A stretch of 64,000 nucleotides of DNA, taken from NCBI GenBank assembly GCA_038148895.1, contig JBBVGQ010000006.1; one strand, written 5' to 3'. Numbering within the stretch: the stretch's first letter is position 1; each line of letters begins with the position of its first letter. The notes under the pieces were generated by a model that was not told the DNA's origin, ran no database searches, and saw nothing but the letters and a program-made list of their open reading frames with translations. Positions 27,795-36,597 of the stretch are shown here, in pieces. This stretch comes from Tamlana sp038148895. Lineage in GTDB: Bacteria; Bacteroidota; Bacteroidia; Flavobacteriales; Flavobacteriaceae. Position numbers and translations under genes: made by a program.

Positions 27795-28370
27795 TTATTT
27801 TATTCTTTTTCCAAGTTTGTATTGTTTTCTGATTTCCGTTCCATCCTCTTTAAGACAATATTCTATTCCGTTCTTTTTTCCATTAATGTACTCACAACGA
27901 AAAGTCATTTTTTCACCACCGTCCCGATAACCTAATTCTATTCCGTTTTTTTTCTTATCCAGATATTGACAGCTATAGGAAATTTTCCCGTTTGTATATT
28001 GTTCTTTCAGTATTTTTATTCCATTATCATTGTAAGTGAAAATTTCAAAAATATCGCCCTGAAGATCATATTCATATCGTTTTGAAAGTACATAGGGTTT
28101 GTTTGGATTGAATTTAGTTTTGGAGGAAAGTCTTTTTTCTTTTCCATTAAAATATAAGTAGCTAAATAAAATAACACCATTTTTAAATTCTTCCTCATAA
28201 ACTAGGTGTCCATTTGTCCGCTTTACTTGAGCGATTCCTGTAAAGAGTCCGTCATCAGTGACTTTATATACCAAATTGTTATCGATGTAAACTTCTTTCA
28301 TACCAATTACTTCCTGTGAAATCAGTTTATTGAAAGTAAAAAGCATTAATAATACAAGGAAGTTTCTCAT
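27795..28370 (-). CDS. YwqK/MORN-like repeat protein, secreted
   Basis: Signal peptide of about 19 residues (MRNFLVLLMLFTFNKLISQ), then repeated short strands of the type (Y/F)xxGKxxGxxxxYxxxG: EEEFKNGVILFSYLYFNGK, QYTNGKISYSCQYLDKKKNG and EYINGKKNGIEY. This is the pattern of MORN or YwqK-type antitoxin repeats, which often occur as lone secreted proteins in Bacteroidota without any toxin. No toxin gene is adjacent. Function unknown; exported by inference from the signal peptide. Confidence 0.75.
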   Translation of the reverse strand: MRNFLVLLMLFTFNKLISQEVIGMKEVYIDNNLVYKVTDDGLFTGIAQVKRTNGHLVYEEEFKNGVILFSYLYFNGKEKRLSSKTKFNPNKPYVLSKRYEYDLQGDIFEIFTYNDNGIKILKEQYTNGKISYSCQYLDKKKNGIELGYRDGGEKMTFRCEYINGKKNGIEYCLKEDGTEIRKQYKLGKRIK

Positions 28371-28430
28371 TTAATCATAATTATTGCCAACAACCCGTTA
28401 AGGGTATATTTTTTTGGATAGAAATAAATT

Positions 28431-29279
28431 TTACCAACCACCTGAAGCACCTCCACCGCCAAAGCCGCCTCCACCAAAGCCGCCTCCGAAACCACCGCCA
28501 CCCGATGTCCATCCACCTCCGCCAGAGCTTCCGCCCCAACCAGATGAACCACGTCTGTAACTGCCGCGTCCCATATTGCTTAAAATAATGGCTTCCAACA
28601 AATCTTGTCCCGCAGAGCGATGGCCACGATTGCCACCACCGCCACGCCTATTTTTTGAAATGGATATAAGGATGATGATAAAAATAAAAATCAGTATGAA
28701 AATCAGCCCAACAGGAAAATCGTTTTTGCTGGACTGACGCGTGCCTTTATACTCACCATTTAAAACCTCAAAAATGGCATCAGCACCTCTATTTAATCCG
28801 CCATAATAATTCCCTTGTTTAAAATACGGAATAATGTCACGTTCAATAATACGTTTTGATAAGGCGTCGGTCAATAAATGTTCAATGCCATAGCCCGTGT
28901 TTATGGCAATTCTTCTATCGTTTTTGGCCAATAAAATTAAAATACCGTTGTCTTCTTTTTCTTGCCCAATGCCCCAAGCTTGGCCCCATTCCGCTCCAAG
29001 AAAATTTATGTTTTCACCGTTTGTGGAATTAATAATGGCGACAACAATTTGGGTTGACGTCGTATCTGAATATTTTACTAATTTTTGCTCTAAGCTATTT
29101 TTTTGCGAAGAAGAAAGCAAGCTAACATAATCATAAACACTGGTTTGAAAACTTGGCTTTTCTGGAATTTCAAACTGCCCATAGGAAACGTTTAAAAACA
29201 AAAAACCAACGAACAAAGAAAGAACAAGTCTTTTATAAGATTTATACTGCGATTGAAAACTGAAGACTGAAAACTCCAT
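28431..29279 (-). CDS. TPM domain protein with Gly-rich tail (YgcG family)
   Basis: Membrane-anchored TPM-domain protein. A signal or anchor segment covers about 17-34, the TPM domain about 45-175 (LEQKLVKYSDTTSTQIVVA, GIGQEKEDNGILILLA, NTGYGIEHLLTDA), a TM helix about 188-208, and a cytoplasmic tail of about 70 residues dominated by Gly and Ser. Part of a three-gene unit with a second TPM gene (29288) and lemA (29726), a common grouping in Bacteroidota. Proposed roles range from envelope maintenance to photosystem-repair-like phosphatase activity. None can be chosen here. Confidence 0.88.
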   Translation of the reverse strand: MEFSVFSFQSQYKSYKRLVLSLFVGFLFLNVSYGQFEIPEKPSFQTSVYDYVSLLSSSQKNSLEQKLVKYSDTTSTQIVVAIINSTNGENINFLGAEWGQAWGIGQEKEDNGILILLAKNDRRIAINTGYGIEHLLTDALSKRIIERDIIPYFKQGNYYGGLNRGADAIFEVLNGEYKGTRQSSKNDFPVGLIFILIFIFIIILISISKNRRGGGGNRGHRSAGQDLLEAIILSNMGRGSYRRGSSGWGGSSGGGGWTSGGGGFGGGFGGGGFGGGGASGGW

Positions 29280-29287
29280 GATAAAAC

Positions 29288-29725
29288 TTATCCTTTAGAA
29301 ATTTCGTTTGATAGTTCGTTGGTGTCTGAATCCAAATATGGAAAGTGTGCTCTAAGTTGCTCGCCAGATTTTAAAATGCCTTCAATTAAGCCTTTTTTAA
29401 AGTGGCCTTTTTTAAAATGTGCTTGGATAACATCTTTGGTGCTGTTCCAAAAATCCTTTGGAACCACATTGTTGATGCCTTCATCACCATAAATTACAAA
29501 GGTTTTATCTTCAACGGCAACGTAAATCAACACTCCGTTTTGGAGTTTGGTATTGTCCATTTTTAGAAAATGAAAGACTTCCAAAGCACGATTTGTGGCA
29601 TCGCCTTTGGCTGTTTTTTCAAGATGCACGCGTATTTCACCAGATGTATTTAACTCGGCTTGCCTTATGGCCTCAACAATTTCTTGTTCTTCGCCCTTAG
29701 TTAAAAAATCTTCAATTTTAGACAT
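29288..29725 (-). CDS. TPM domain protein, short cytoplasmic form
   Basis: A 145-residue protein consisting of little more than a TPM domain: ALEVFHFLKMDNTKLQNGVLIY, VYGDEGIN and HFKKGHFKKGLIEGI. No signal peptide or TM helix is visible, unlike the partner at 28431-29279, which starts 8 bp after its stop. It begins immediately after the lemA stop. Probably works with LemA and the membrane TPM protein. Exact activity unknown. Confidence 0.88.
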   Translation of the reverse strand: MSKIEDFLTKGEEQEIVEAIRQAELNTSGEIRVHLEKTAKGDATNRALEVFHFLKMDNTKLQNGVLIYVAVEDKTFVIYGDEGINNVVPKDFWNSTKDVIQAHFKKGHFKKGLIEGILKSGEQLRAHFPYLDSDTNELSNEISKG

Positions 29726-30313
29726 TTAAAATTCTACTTTTGGTACATTTTCACTGCCTGGAGCACTTTTAAATCTGGCCATTTCTTCAAAACCAAATAG
29801 GCCAGCCAACAATTTTCCTGGGAATTTTGTAGTGTAAATATCGTATGTGTTAACTGCGTCGTTGTAGCGATTGCGCTCTACGTTAATTCTATTTTCAGTG
29901 CCTTCAAGTTGCGATTGTAGTTCTTGAAAGCTTTTATCAGCTTTTAAATCTGGGTAGCGTTCTACGGTAACCAATAACCTTGACAAAGCACCGCTTAGAC
30001 CTTGTTGTGCTTGCTGGAATTGCGCCATTTTTTCAGGCGTTAAATCATTCACATCAATTGTGGTTTTGGTGGCTTGGGCGCGTGCATTGATAACACCTTC
30101 CAAAGTCTCTTTTTCATGCGCGGCATAACCTTTAACGGTAGCCACCAAGTTTGGTATTAAATCGGCGCGGCGTTGATAGGCACTTTCTACATTGCTCCAA
30201 GCGGTTTTTGCATTGGCTTCATATTCTACAGCTGTATTGTTAAATCCTTTTCCCCAAGAATAGATTCCGAAGACCACTATGGCTACGATAATCCATGGTA
30301 AAAATTTCTTCAT
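29726..30313 (-). CDS. lemA: LemA family protein
   Basis: First gene of the lemA-TPM-TPM unit. N-terminal TM helix at about 4-18 (LPWIIVAIVVFGIYS), then a long helical bundle with conserved VESAYQRRADLIPNLV, GYAAHEKETLEGV, GALSRLLVTVERYPDLKA and NRYNDAVNTYN-like (here NTYDIYTTKFPG). The length of 195 aa is standard. LemA proteins are membrane-anchored with an external helical domain; biochemical role unresolved. Confidence 0.94.
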   Translation of the reverse strand: MKKFLPWIIVAIVVFGIYSWGKGFNNTAVEYEANAKTAWSNVESAYQRRADLIPNLVATVKGYAAHEKETLEGVINARAQATKTTIDVNDLTPEKMAQFQQAQQGLSGALSRLLVTVERYPDLKADKSFQELQSQLEGTENRINVERNRYNDAVNTYDIYTTKFPGKLLAGLFGFEEMARFKSAPGSENVPKVEF

Positions 30314-30404
30314 GATAATTTAGTTTAAAGATGTTTTTAAAAGTTATCTATAAGACACATTCTTTTTTGAAAAGTTACGTTTTAAAAACATTTTTTTTCA
30401 AAGA

Positions 30405-30734
30405 TTAAAGATGTTCCTTTATTTTGATAAGTTGGTTTTTTATCTCCTCGAGTTTGCTGACGATTTCAAAATTGCTAAGGGCTTGTTTTTTTTCTTCCTT
30501 TAAATGTGTTTTTGCACCTTCTAAAGTAAAACCGCGTTCTTTTACAAGATGGTAAATGAACTTAAGGTTTTTGATGTCTTCTGGAGTGAATTTTCGGTTT
30601 CCTTTAGCGTTCTTTTTAGGCTTTAGCACATCAAATTCCTTTTCCCAAAAGCGAATTAATGAGGTGTTAACTCCAAAGGCCTTGGCAACTTCACCAATGC
30701 TATAATATCGTTTTTCTGGTAATTCTATGTGCAT
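30405..30734 (-). CDS. MerR family transcriptional regulator
   Basis: Short MerR-type protein of 109 aa: winged helix at 8-75 (YYSIGEVAKAFGVNTSLIRFWEKEF, FTPEDIKNLKFIYHLV) and a C-terminal coiled coil without a metal-binding cysteine motif. Its start overlaps the stop of the M23 peptidase gene by one base (TAATG), so the pair is translationally coupled. Such short MerR proteins next to M23 peptidases are common in Flavobacteriia. Target unknown. Confidence 0.92.
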   Translation of the reverse strand: MHIELPEKRYYSIGEVAKAFGVNTSLIRFWEKEFDVLKPKKNAKGNRKFTPEDIKNLKFIYHLVKERGFTLEGAKTHLKEEKKQALSNFEIVSKLEEIKNQLIKIKEHL

Positions 30735-31705
30735 TAGTCTAAAGATTGGTTTTCAAGAGAAGCATGCTCCAGTAGTTTGTTGAATTCTTCTGCTGTTAAA
30801 CTTCCGTAGTAGAAATTAATTGGGTTGATGCGGTTGTCATCCTTAAAAATCTCATAATGCAAATGTGGTGCTTCAGACCGTCCTGTGCTTCCTACAAAGC
30901 CAATAAGGTCACCCCTTCTTACCTTTTGGTTCTTTCTCACATTATACTTGTATAAATGGGCGTACAAGCTAGTGTAGCCATAACCATGGTCAATGCGAAT
31001 GTGGTTTCCGTAACCCGTTGCACGGTTATCTGCTCTAACAACAACACCATCGCCACTGGCATAAACAGGAGTTCCGCGCGGTGCTGTAAAATCCATACCC
31101 CAATGCATTTTTCTTGCTTTTGTAAAGGGATCCGATCGCATACCGTAGCCAGATGCCATGCGCGTTAAGTCTTCGTTGCTTACGGGTTGAATGGCAGGAA
31201 TGGCCGCCAACAGTTTTTCTTTTTCTGCAGCTAATACGGCGATTTCATCTAGAGACTTGGATTGAACAACTATTTGTTTTTGTAAAATATCCAAACGCTT
31301 GTTGCTTTCAATAATTAATTTAGAATTGTCAAAGCCTTCTAAGCTTTTATAGCGGTTAATACCGCCAAACCCAGCTCTACGTTGTTCTTCCGGAATTGGG
31401 TTTGCTTCAAAGTAAACTCGGTAAATGTTGTTATCTCGCTCAGCTACATTCGCCAAAACAGCCTCGGCCTGATCCATTTTTTTGTTGAGCAGTTCAAATT
31501 GCAATTTGGCATTTTCCAACTCTCTTTTCATAGCCCGTTCCTTTGGTGATTCTATATATTGGCCTGCAATAAAAACAAAGATAAAGGCAAAAAGTCCTGA
31601 AGCTAAAATAAAGAAAGAGGCATACTTAAAAGTTGTTCTTTTTTTGCGTTCAATCTTCCGGTATGAAAGTGTTTCAGGATCGTAGTAATATTTTACCTTA
31701 CTCAT
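30734..31705 (-). CDS. M23 family murein endopeptidase
   Basis: Inner-membrane-anchored, LytM-type zinc peptidase acting on peptidoglycan cross-links. TM helix about 28-48, coiled-coil region about 58-90 and 125-170, then the M23 domain at about 185-300. Zinc ligands are His201 and Asp205 (HWGMD) and His283 (HLHYE), with conserved His250 (YAHL), so it looks catalytically intact. The length of 323 aa and layout resemble MepM/DipM-type proteins of Bacteroidota. Cotranscribed with the downstream MerR gene. Confidence 0.92.
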   Translation of the reverse strand: MSKVKYYYDPETLSYRKIERKKRTTFKYASFFILASGLFAFIFVFIAGQYIESPKERAMKRELENAKLQFELLNKKMDQAEAVLANVAERDNNIYRVYFEANPIPEEQRRAGFGGINRYKSLEGFDNSKLIIESNKRLDILQKQIVVQSKSLDEIAVLAAEKEKLLAAIPAIQPVSNEDLTRMASGYGMRSDPFTKARKMHWGMDFTAPRGTPVYASGDGVVVRADNRATGYGNHIRIDHGYGYTSLYAHLYKYNVRKNQKVRRGDLIGFVGSTGRSEAPHLHYEIFKDDNRINPINFYYGSLTAEEFNKLLEHASLENQSLD

Positions 31706-31719
31706 TTCTTAAATTATAC

Positions 31720-31727
31720 TATTTTTG
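31720..31727 (+). promoter_or_regulatory. alaS promoter candidate, -7 box TATTTTTG
   Basis: Exact TAnnTTTG match on the plus strand in the divergent gap between the M23 gene and alaS. It implies a leader of about 160 nt. No TTG is seen at -33. A nearer promoter may exist, so confidence is modest. Confidence 0.35.
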
Positions 31728-31889
31728 CGCTTTGAAAACTTTAGTTGCAAAACGCGAATTTTGTAAAAAACGAACAAACCAATAAAATATTATAGAAATT
31801 GGTTTGGTTATTCAAAATTAGGGTGAGTAAAGATAAAAATTGTTTTGTAATTAGAGCCAAATAACCGAAAAGAGAATATTTTATATTTT

Positions 31890-34502
31890 ATGAAGTCTCA
31901 AGACATCCGTTCTAAGTTTTTAAGTTTTTTTGAAGATAAAAAGCATACCATCGTGCCATCAGCCCCCATGGTTTTAAAGGACGACCCAACGTTAATGTTC
32001 GTAAACTCAGGCATGGCGCCGTTTAAGGAGTATTTTTTAGGCAATGCGCAACCAAAAAGTAACAGATTGACTGATAGTCAAAAGTGTTTGCGTGTTTCGG
32101 GTAAACATAACGATTTAGAAGAGGTTGGCTACGATACCTACCACCATACGCTTTTTGAAATGTTAGGGAACTGGAGCTTTGGCGATTACTTTAAGGAAGA
32201 AGCCATTGCTTGGGCTTGGGAATTGCTAACAGAGGTTTTTGGCATTGATAAAGATATTCTGTACGTGTCTGTTTTTGAGGGAAGTGAAGATGACAAATTA
32301 GGCATGGATACCGAGGCTTTTGAGATTTGGAAAAAATACATTTCAGAAGACCGCATTTTAAAAGGAAACAAAAAAGACAATTTCTGGGAAATGGGCGATC
32401 AAGGACCATGCGGGCCATGTAGTGAAATACATGTTGATATCCGTTCTAAAGAAGAAAAAGCCAAAACTCCAGGAAAGGATTTGGTAAACAAAGACCATCC
32501 ACAAGTTGTGGAAATATGGAACCTGGTTTTTATGCAATACAATCGAAAAGCAAATGGAAGCCTTGAGGTTTTGCCCAATAAGCATATAGACACCGGAATG
32601 GGTTTTGAACGTTTATGTATGGTATTACAAGGGGTGCAATCCAATTACGACACCGATGTTTTTACGCCATTAATTAGAGAGATTGAAACTATTACCAACA
32701 AGAATTACGGCAAAAATGAAAAGACCGATGTTGCCATTCGCGTTATTGCCGATCATGTTCGTGCCGTGGCGTTTTCCATTGCAGACGGGCAATTGCCAAG
32801 CAATACAGGAGCTGGCTATGTAATACGCCGAATTTTACGTCGCGCCGTGCGTTACGGATTTACCTTTTTGGACAAAAAGGAACCATTTATTTACAGATTG
32901 GTTGATGTGTTGAGCGAGAAAATGGGACAAGCTTTCCCAGAAATAAAAACCCAAAAAGTATTGGTTGAAAGTGTCATTAAAGAAGAGGAACAATCCTTTT
33001 TAAGAACTTTAGATCAAGGTTTAGTGCTTTTAAATGGTATTGTTGAAGAAACAAAAGGTGATATTGTTTCTGGTGAAAAGGCTTTCGAACTGTATGACAC
33101 TTATGGTTTCCCCATAGACTTAACGGCTTTGATTCTTTCCGAAAAGGGAATGAAGCTTGACGAAAAGGGATTTAAGGAAGAACTTCAAAAACAAAAAGAT
33201 CGTTCTCGAGCTGCCAGTGAAATGAGCACGGACGATTGGACGGTTTTAAGCGAAGATTTTGAGGAAGAATTTGTGGGCTATGACACGCTTGAGGCCAAAG
33301 TTAAAATAACTCGGTACCGAAAAGTGACTTCCAAAAAGGATGGAGATATGTACCAATTGGTATTCAACATCACCCCATTTTACCCCGAAGGTGGTGGCCA
33401 AGTGGGAGACAAAGGTTATTTGGAAGATAGTCATGGCGGTGTAATCTACATTCTGGACACCAAAAAGGAAAATAACGTGATTATCCATTTTTCAAAAGAG
33501 TTACCAAACCATATCAACGAAACATTTAAGGCGGTGGTTGATGCCAAAGTTCGTTACAGAACTGAATGCAACCATACGGCAACACATTTGTTGCACCAAG
33601 CTTTACGGGAAGTTTTAGGAACTCATGTGGAACAAAAAGGTAGTGCGGTAAATGCTCGACATTTACGTTTTGATTTTTCGCATTTTTCAAAATTGACAGT
33701 TGAAGAATTGCGCGATGTTGAGGATTTTGTAAACCGAAGGATTGAAGGGAAATTACCTTTGGAAGAAAAGCGAAATATTCCAAAAGAAGAAGCTATTGCC
33801 GAAGGTGCTATGAGTTTATTTGGTGAAAAGTATGGCGATACTGTTCGGGCTATCCGTTTTGGAAAATCAATCGAGCTTTGTGGGGGTACACATGTTAAGA
33901 ACACTTCAGATATTTGGCATTTTAAAATTGTTTCAGAAGGCGCCGTTGCGGCAGGTATTCGACGTATAGAGGCTATAACCAATGATGCCGTTAAAGACTT
34001 TTATTTTGAAAATAACCGAGCGTATTTTGAGATGAAAGATTTGCTCAACAATGCAAAAGAACCTGTTAAGGCACTTCAAAATTTACAGGAAGAAAACGCC
34101 AATTTAAAAAAGCAAATTGAGAGCCTTTTAAAAGATAAAGCTAAAAATATTAAAGGTGAACTTAAAAGTGAGTTGACTGAAATTAACGGTGTTCAATTTT
34201 TGGCCAAAAAATTAGATTTAGATGCTGTAGGATTAAAAGATGTCGCTTTTGAACTGGGCAGCCAGTTTAATAATTTGTTTTTGTTGTTCGGAAGTGAACA
34301 AGATGGAAAGGCGCTTTTAACCTGTTACATTTCAAAAGGATTGGTTGCTGAAAAAGGTTTGAATGCAGGGCAAGTGGTGAGGGAGTTAGGCAAGCTAATC
34401 CAAGGTGGTGGTGGCGGCCAACCATTTTTTGCGACTGCGGGTGGTAAAAATCCTGATGGTATTGATGTGGCATTAGAAGCGGCTCTCACTTATATTAAAT
34501 AA
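31890..34502 (+). CDS. alaS: Alanyl-tRNA synthetase
   Basis: Charges tRNA-Ala. Catalytic core at the N-terminus (MKSQDIRSKFLSFFEDKKH, VNSGMAPFK, HNDLEEVGYDTYHHTLFEMLGNWSFGDYFK motif region). The editing domain has zinc ligands His562, His566 (HTATH), Cys664 and His668 (CGGTH). The C-terminal coiled coil and Gly-rich C-Ala domain (GQVVRELGKLIQGGGGGQP) are complete. The length of 870 aa is normal. A GxxExxY cassette begins 1 bp after its stop. Confidence 0.98.
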   Translation: MKSQDIRSKFLSFFEDKKHTIVPSAPMVLKDDPTLMFVNSGMAPFKEYFLGNAQPKSNRLTDSQKCLRVSGKHNDLEEVGYDTYHHTLFEMLGNWSFGDYFKEEAIAWAWELLTEVFGIDKDILYVSVFEGSEDDKLGMDTEAFEIWKKYISEDRILKGNKKDNFWEMGDQGPCGPCSEIHVDIRSKEEKAKTPGKDLVNKDHPQVVEIWNLVFMQYNRKANGSLEVLPNKHIDTGMGFERLCMVLQGVQSNYDTDVFTPLIREIETITNKNYGKNEKTDVAIRVIADHVRAVAFSIADGQLPSNTGAGYVIRRILRRAVRYGFTFLDKKEPFIYRLVDVLSEKMGQAFPEIKTQKVLVESVIKEEEQSFLRTLDQGLVLLNGIVEETKGDIVSGEKAFELYDTYGFPIDLTALILSEKGMKLDEKGFKEELQKQKDRSRAASEMSTDDWTVLSEDFEEEFVGYDTLEAKVKITRYRKVTSKKDGDMYQLVFNITPFYPEGGGQVGDKGYLEDSHGGVIYILDTKKENNVIIHFSKELPNHINETFKAVVDAKVRYRTECNHTATHLLHQALREVLGTHVEQKGSAVNARHLRFDFSHFSKLTVEELRDVEDFVNRRIEGKLPLEEKRNIPKEEAIAEGAMSLFGEKYGDTVRAIRFGKSIELCGGTHVKNTSDIWHFKIVSEGAVAAGIRRIEAITNDAVKDFYFENNRAYFEMKDLLNNAKEPVKALQNLQEENANLKKQIESLLKDKAKNIKGELKSELTEINGVQFLAKKLDLDAVGLKDVAFELGSQFNNLFLLFGSEQDGKALLTCYISKGLVAEKGLNAGQVVRELGKLIQGGGGGQPFFATAGGKNPDGIDVALEAALTYIK

Positions 34503-34503
34503 T

Positions 34504-34528
34504 CTCGCGAAGACGCAAAATCGCAAAG
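34504..34528. repeat. Inverted repeat, left arm of GxxExxY cassette
   Basis: A 25-nt sequence (CTCGCGAAGACGCA... ending CGCAAAG) whose reverse complement recurs at 34915-34939 with 20 of 25 positions identical. It starts 1 bp after the alaS stop and ends 3 bp before the GxxExxY ATG. Confidence 0.8.
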
Positions 34529-34531
34529 AAT

Positions 34532-34909
34532 ATGACCGAAAATGAACTGGCAACTATTATTGTTGATAAATGTTATCGGATTCATGTTGAACTTGGTCCA
34601 GGACTGCTAGAATCTGTTTACGAAGAAGTTTTGTTTTATGAGCTTAAACAAGAAGGGTTGGATGTTAAGTGCCAACTTGGGCTTCCGGTTTTTTATAAAG
34701 ACCTTAAGATGGAGCTTGGTTTTAGAGCAGATTTAATCGTTGAAAATAAAGTTATTATCGAGATTAAATCAATCCAAAAAATCGAACCTGTTCATTCAAA
34801 ACAATTATTAACATACTTGAAAATTACAGATTTAAGATTAGGTTTATTAATTAATTTTAATGAAGTATTAATTAAGAATGGAATAAAAAGAATAGTGAAC
34901 AATTTATGA
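34532..34909 (+). CDS. GxxExxY protein, RecB-like nuclease motifs
   Basis: A 125-residue protein with the family motif G24-LL-E27-SV-Y30. Asp67, Glu77-x-Lys79 and Gln91-x3-Tyr95 (QLLTYL) match the spacing of the PD-(D/E)xK core and the QxxxY helix of RecB/Cas4-type nucleases. Catalysis is therefore plausible but unproven. The gene is bracketed by 25-nt imperfect inverted repeats 3 bp before its start and 5 bp after its stop, and it sits between alaS and the GSCFA gene. This looks like an inserted cassette. GxxExxY genes are known from scattered, variable positions in Bacteroidota; whether this one moves by itself is unknown. Confidence 0.9.
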   Translation: MTENELATIIVDKCYRIHVELGPGLLESVYEEVLFYELKQEGLDVKCQLGLPVFYKDLKMELGFRADLIVENKVIIEIKSIQKIEPVHSKQLLTYLKITDLRLGLLINFNEVLIKNGIKRIVNNL

Positions 34910-34914
34910 TTTTG

Positions 34915-34939
34915 CTTTGCGCCACTGCGTCTTAGCGAG
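34915..34939. repeat. Inverted repeat, right arm of GxxExxY cassette
   Basis: CTTTGCG...GCGAG, imperfect reverse complement (20/25) of 34504-34528. It ends 8 bp before the next gene's ATG. Together the arms delimit a 436-bp unit. Confidence 0.8.
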
Positions 34940-34947
34940 AAACCAAA

Positions 34948-35913
34948 ATGAAACTCCAAACCCAAATACCGTTAGAAAAACAGTCTGAACATTTAATAGA
35001 CTACAATTCTAATGTGTTGCTCTTTGGGTCGTGCTTTACGGAAAATATTGGAGGTAAGCTAAACTATTTTAAGTTTCAAAATCTTCAAAATCCGTTTGGT
35101 ATTCTTTTTCATCCTAAAGCCATCCAAAATTTGATTTCCTATGCTATTGAAGGGAAAAAATATTCAGAAAAGGACATTTTTTTTCATAACGAGCAATGGC
35201 ATTGTTTTGACGCGCATTCAAGACTGAGTTCGTCTTTAAAAGATGACTTATTTAATGAATTAAATAACCAAATTGCGCTGACTAATAAAGGGATACAAAA
35301 GGCAACGCATATCATTATTACACTGGGTACGTCCTGGGTTTACCGTTTTATTGAATCTGGTACCATTGTAGCCAATTGCCATAAAGTTCCCCAAAAACAA
35401 TTTTCTAAAGAGTTGTTGTCTGTTGAAGAAGTTGCCGAATCTTTGCAAGGCATTATTGATTCAATAAAAGGTGTCAATCCAGAAGCGACCATAATTTTTA
35501 CAGTTTCACCTGTACGGCATTTAAAGGATGGCTTTGTTGAAAACACACAAAGCAAATCGCATTTAATAACAGCCATTCACCGAGTTTTGAATCAAGAATC
35601 GTCAAATGGCAATCGTAATTCACATTATTTCCCTTCCTATGAAATTGTTATGGACGAACTTCGCGATTACCGTTTCTATTCAGAGGATATGATTCATCCC
35701 AACCAAACGGCAGTAAATTATATTTGGGAAAGATTTCTGCAGGTTTGGATGTCTTCCAAAACATTAAAAATTATGGAAGAAGTTGATACAATACAAAAAG
35801 GGCTTCAGCACAAACCATTCAATGTAAATTCCTCAGTACACCAAGCCTTTCTTCAAAATTTGCAGGCTAAAAAATTAGAAATCCAAAGACAATTCCCACA
35901 AATTGTGTTTTAA
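34948..35913 (+). CDS. GSCFA domain protein
   Basis: Named for the motif here seen as LLFGSCFTENIG (about 25-36). The rest shows an SGNH-hydrolase-like pattern: ITLGTSWVYR in the middle, FTVSPVRHLKDG and the late DMIHPNQTAVNYIWERF, where Asp/His could complete a catalytic set with the early Ser. The length of 321 aa is usual. No signal peptide. Possible esterase acting on a modified glycan, but function is not established for the family. Confidence 0.9.
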   Translation: MKLQTQIPLEKQSEHLIDYNSNVLLFGSCFTENIGGKLNYFKFQNLQNPFGILFHPKAIQNLISYAIEGKKYSEKDIFFHNEQWHCFDAHSRLSSSLKDDLFNELNNQIALTNKGIQKATHIIITLGTSWVYRFIESGTIVANCHKVPQKQFSKELLSVEEVAESLQGIIDSIKGVNPEATIIFTVSPVRHLKDGFVENTQSKSHLITAIHRVLNQESSNGNRNSHYFPSYEIVMDELRDYRFYSEDMIHPNQTAVNYIWERFLQVWMSSKTLKIMEEVDTIQKGLQHKPFNVNSSVHQAFLQNLQAKKLEIQRQFPQIVF

Positions 35914-35993
35914 AAATACGTAATTCATCGTATTGATTCCATTTGTTTATTGTTTGAGCTTTGTTGGACTATTAATCAACAAATATTTCAACA

Positions 35994-36542
35994 ATGAGAA
36001 ATTTAAAACGAATTGTGTTAGTCTTAATGATGGGTTCATTGCTAACATGGTCATCATGTTCAAAAAGTGATGACGGAGGGGGAGGAGACGCTACTGCTGC
36101 CGCTGGGACTTTAACTGCAACCGTTGACGGGAAATCTTATCAATCCATGGAGATTTCGTCATCGGCAACACTTGTAAATGCAGGCTCAGTCAAGAATTTA
36201 GTAATCATTGCATCTAATAGTGATGGCAACGCATTTGCCATGACCATTTTTGGATACACTGGTACAGGAACTTATGAGTTTACCGGGGCGAATGTAGCGG
36301 TTACCAATACAGCATCTTACACCGAAACGGCTGTGAACTTAAGTAATCCAATGGCTTCAACAACCGAAATATGGCAAGCGCCTTTTGATGCTACACTGGC
36401 AGGTTCAATTACCATTGATGAAGAAACCGCTACCAATCTTAAGGGGACTTTTTCATTCACCTGCAAAAATGTAAATGGAGACCAATCCATTAAAAATGTC
36501 ACTTCAGGCGCATTTAATCTAGAAATACAAACCGCAACATAA
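35994..36542 (+). CDS. Small Flavobacteriia lipoprotein (DUF6252-like)
   Basis: Lipobox ends at Cys22 (TWSSC), followed by SKSDDGGGGD, a Gly/Asp linker. A beta-rich domain of about 140 residues follows (TATVDGKSY, FAMTIFGYTGTGTYEFTG, LKGTFSFTCKN), resembling DUF6252-type domains. Probably surface or periplasmic; function unknown. The gene 55 bp downstream begins with a similar initiation context (ATATT-CAACAATG), which hints at shared expression. Confidence 0.72.
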   Translation: MRNLKRIVLVLMMGSLLTWSSCSKSDDGGGGDATAAAGTLTATVDGKSYQSMEISSSATLVNAGSVKNLVIIASNSDGNAFAMTIFGYTGTGTYEFTGANVAVTNTASYTETAVNLSNPMASTTEIWQAPFDATLAGSITIDEETATNLKGTFSFTCKNVNGDQSIKNVTSGAFNLEIQTAT

Positions 36543-36547
36543 TTAAA

Positions 36548-36578
36548 GAATTAAGTGTTTAAACTTGAATCTTAATTC
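36548..36578 (+). repeat. Hairpin between lipoprotein and propeller genes
   Basis: GAATTAAG (36548-36555) and CTTAATTC (36571-36578) form a perfect 8-bp stem around 15 nt. No T tract follows, so it is not a standard terminator. It may modulate the leader of the gene starting at 36598. Confidence 0.45.
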
Positions 36579-36597
36579 AAAATAAAAATATTCAACA

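Noticed and set aside
27795..28370. YwqK-like gene as the antitoxin of a toxin-antitoxin pair.
   Set aside because: No candidate toxin is adjacent, and the protein has a signal peptide.
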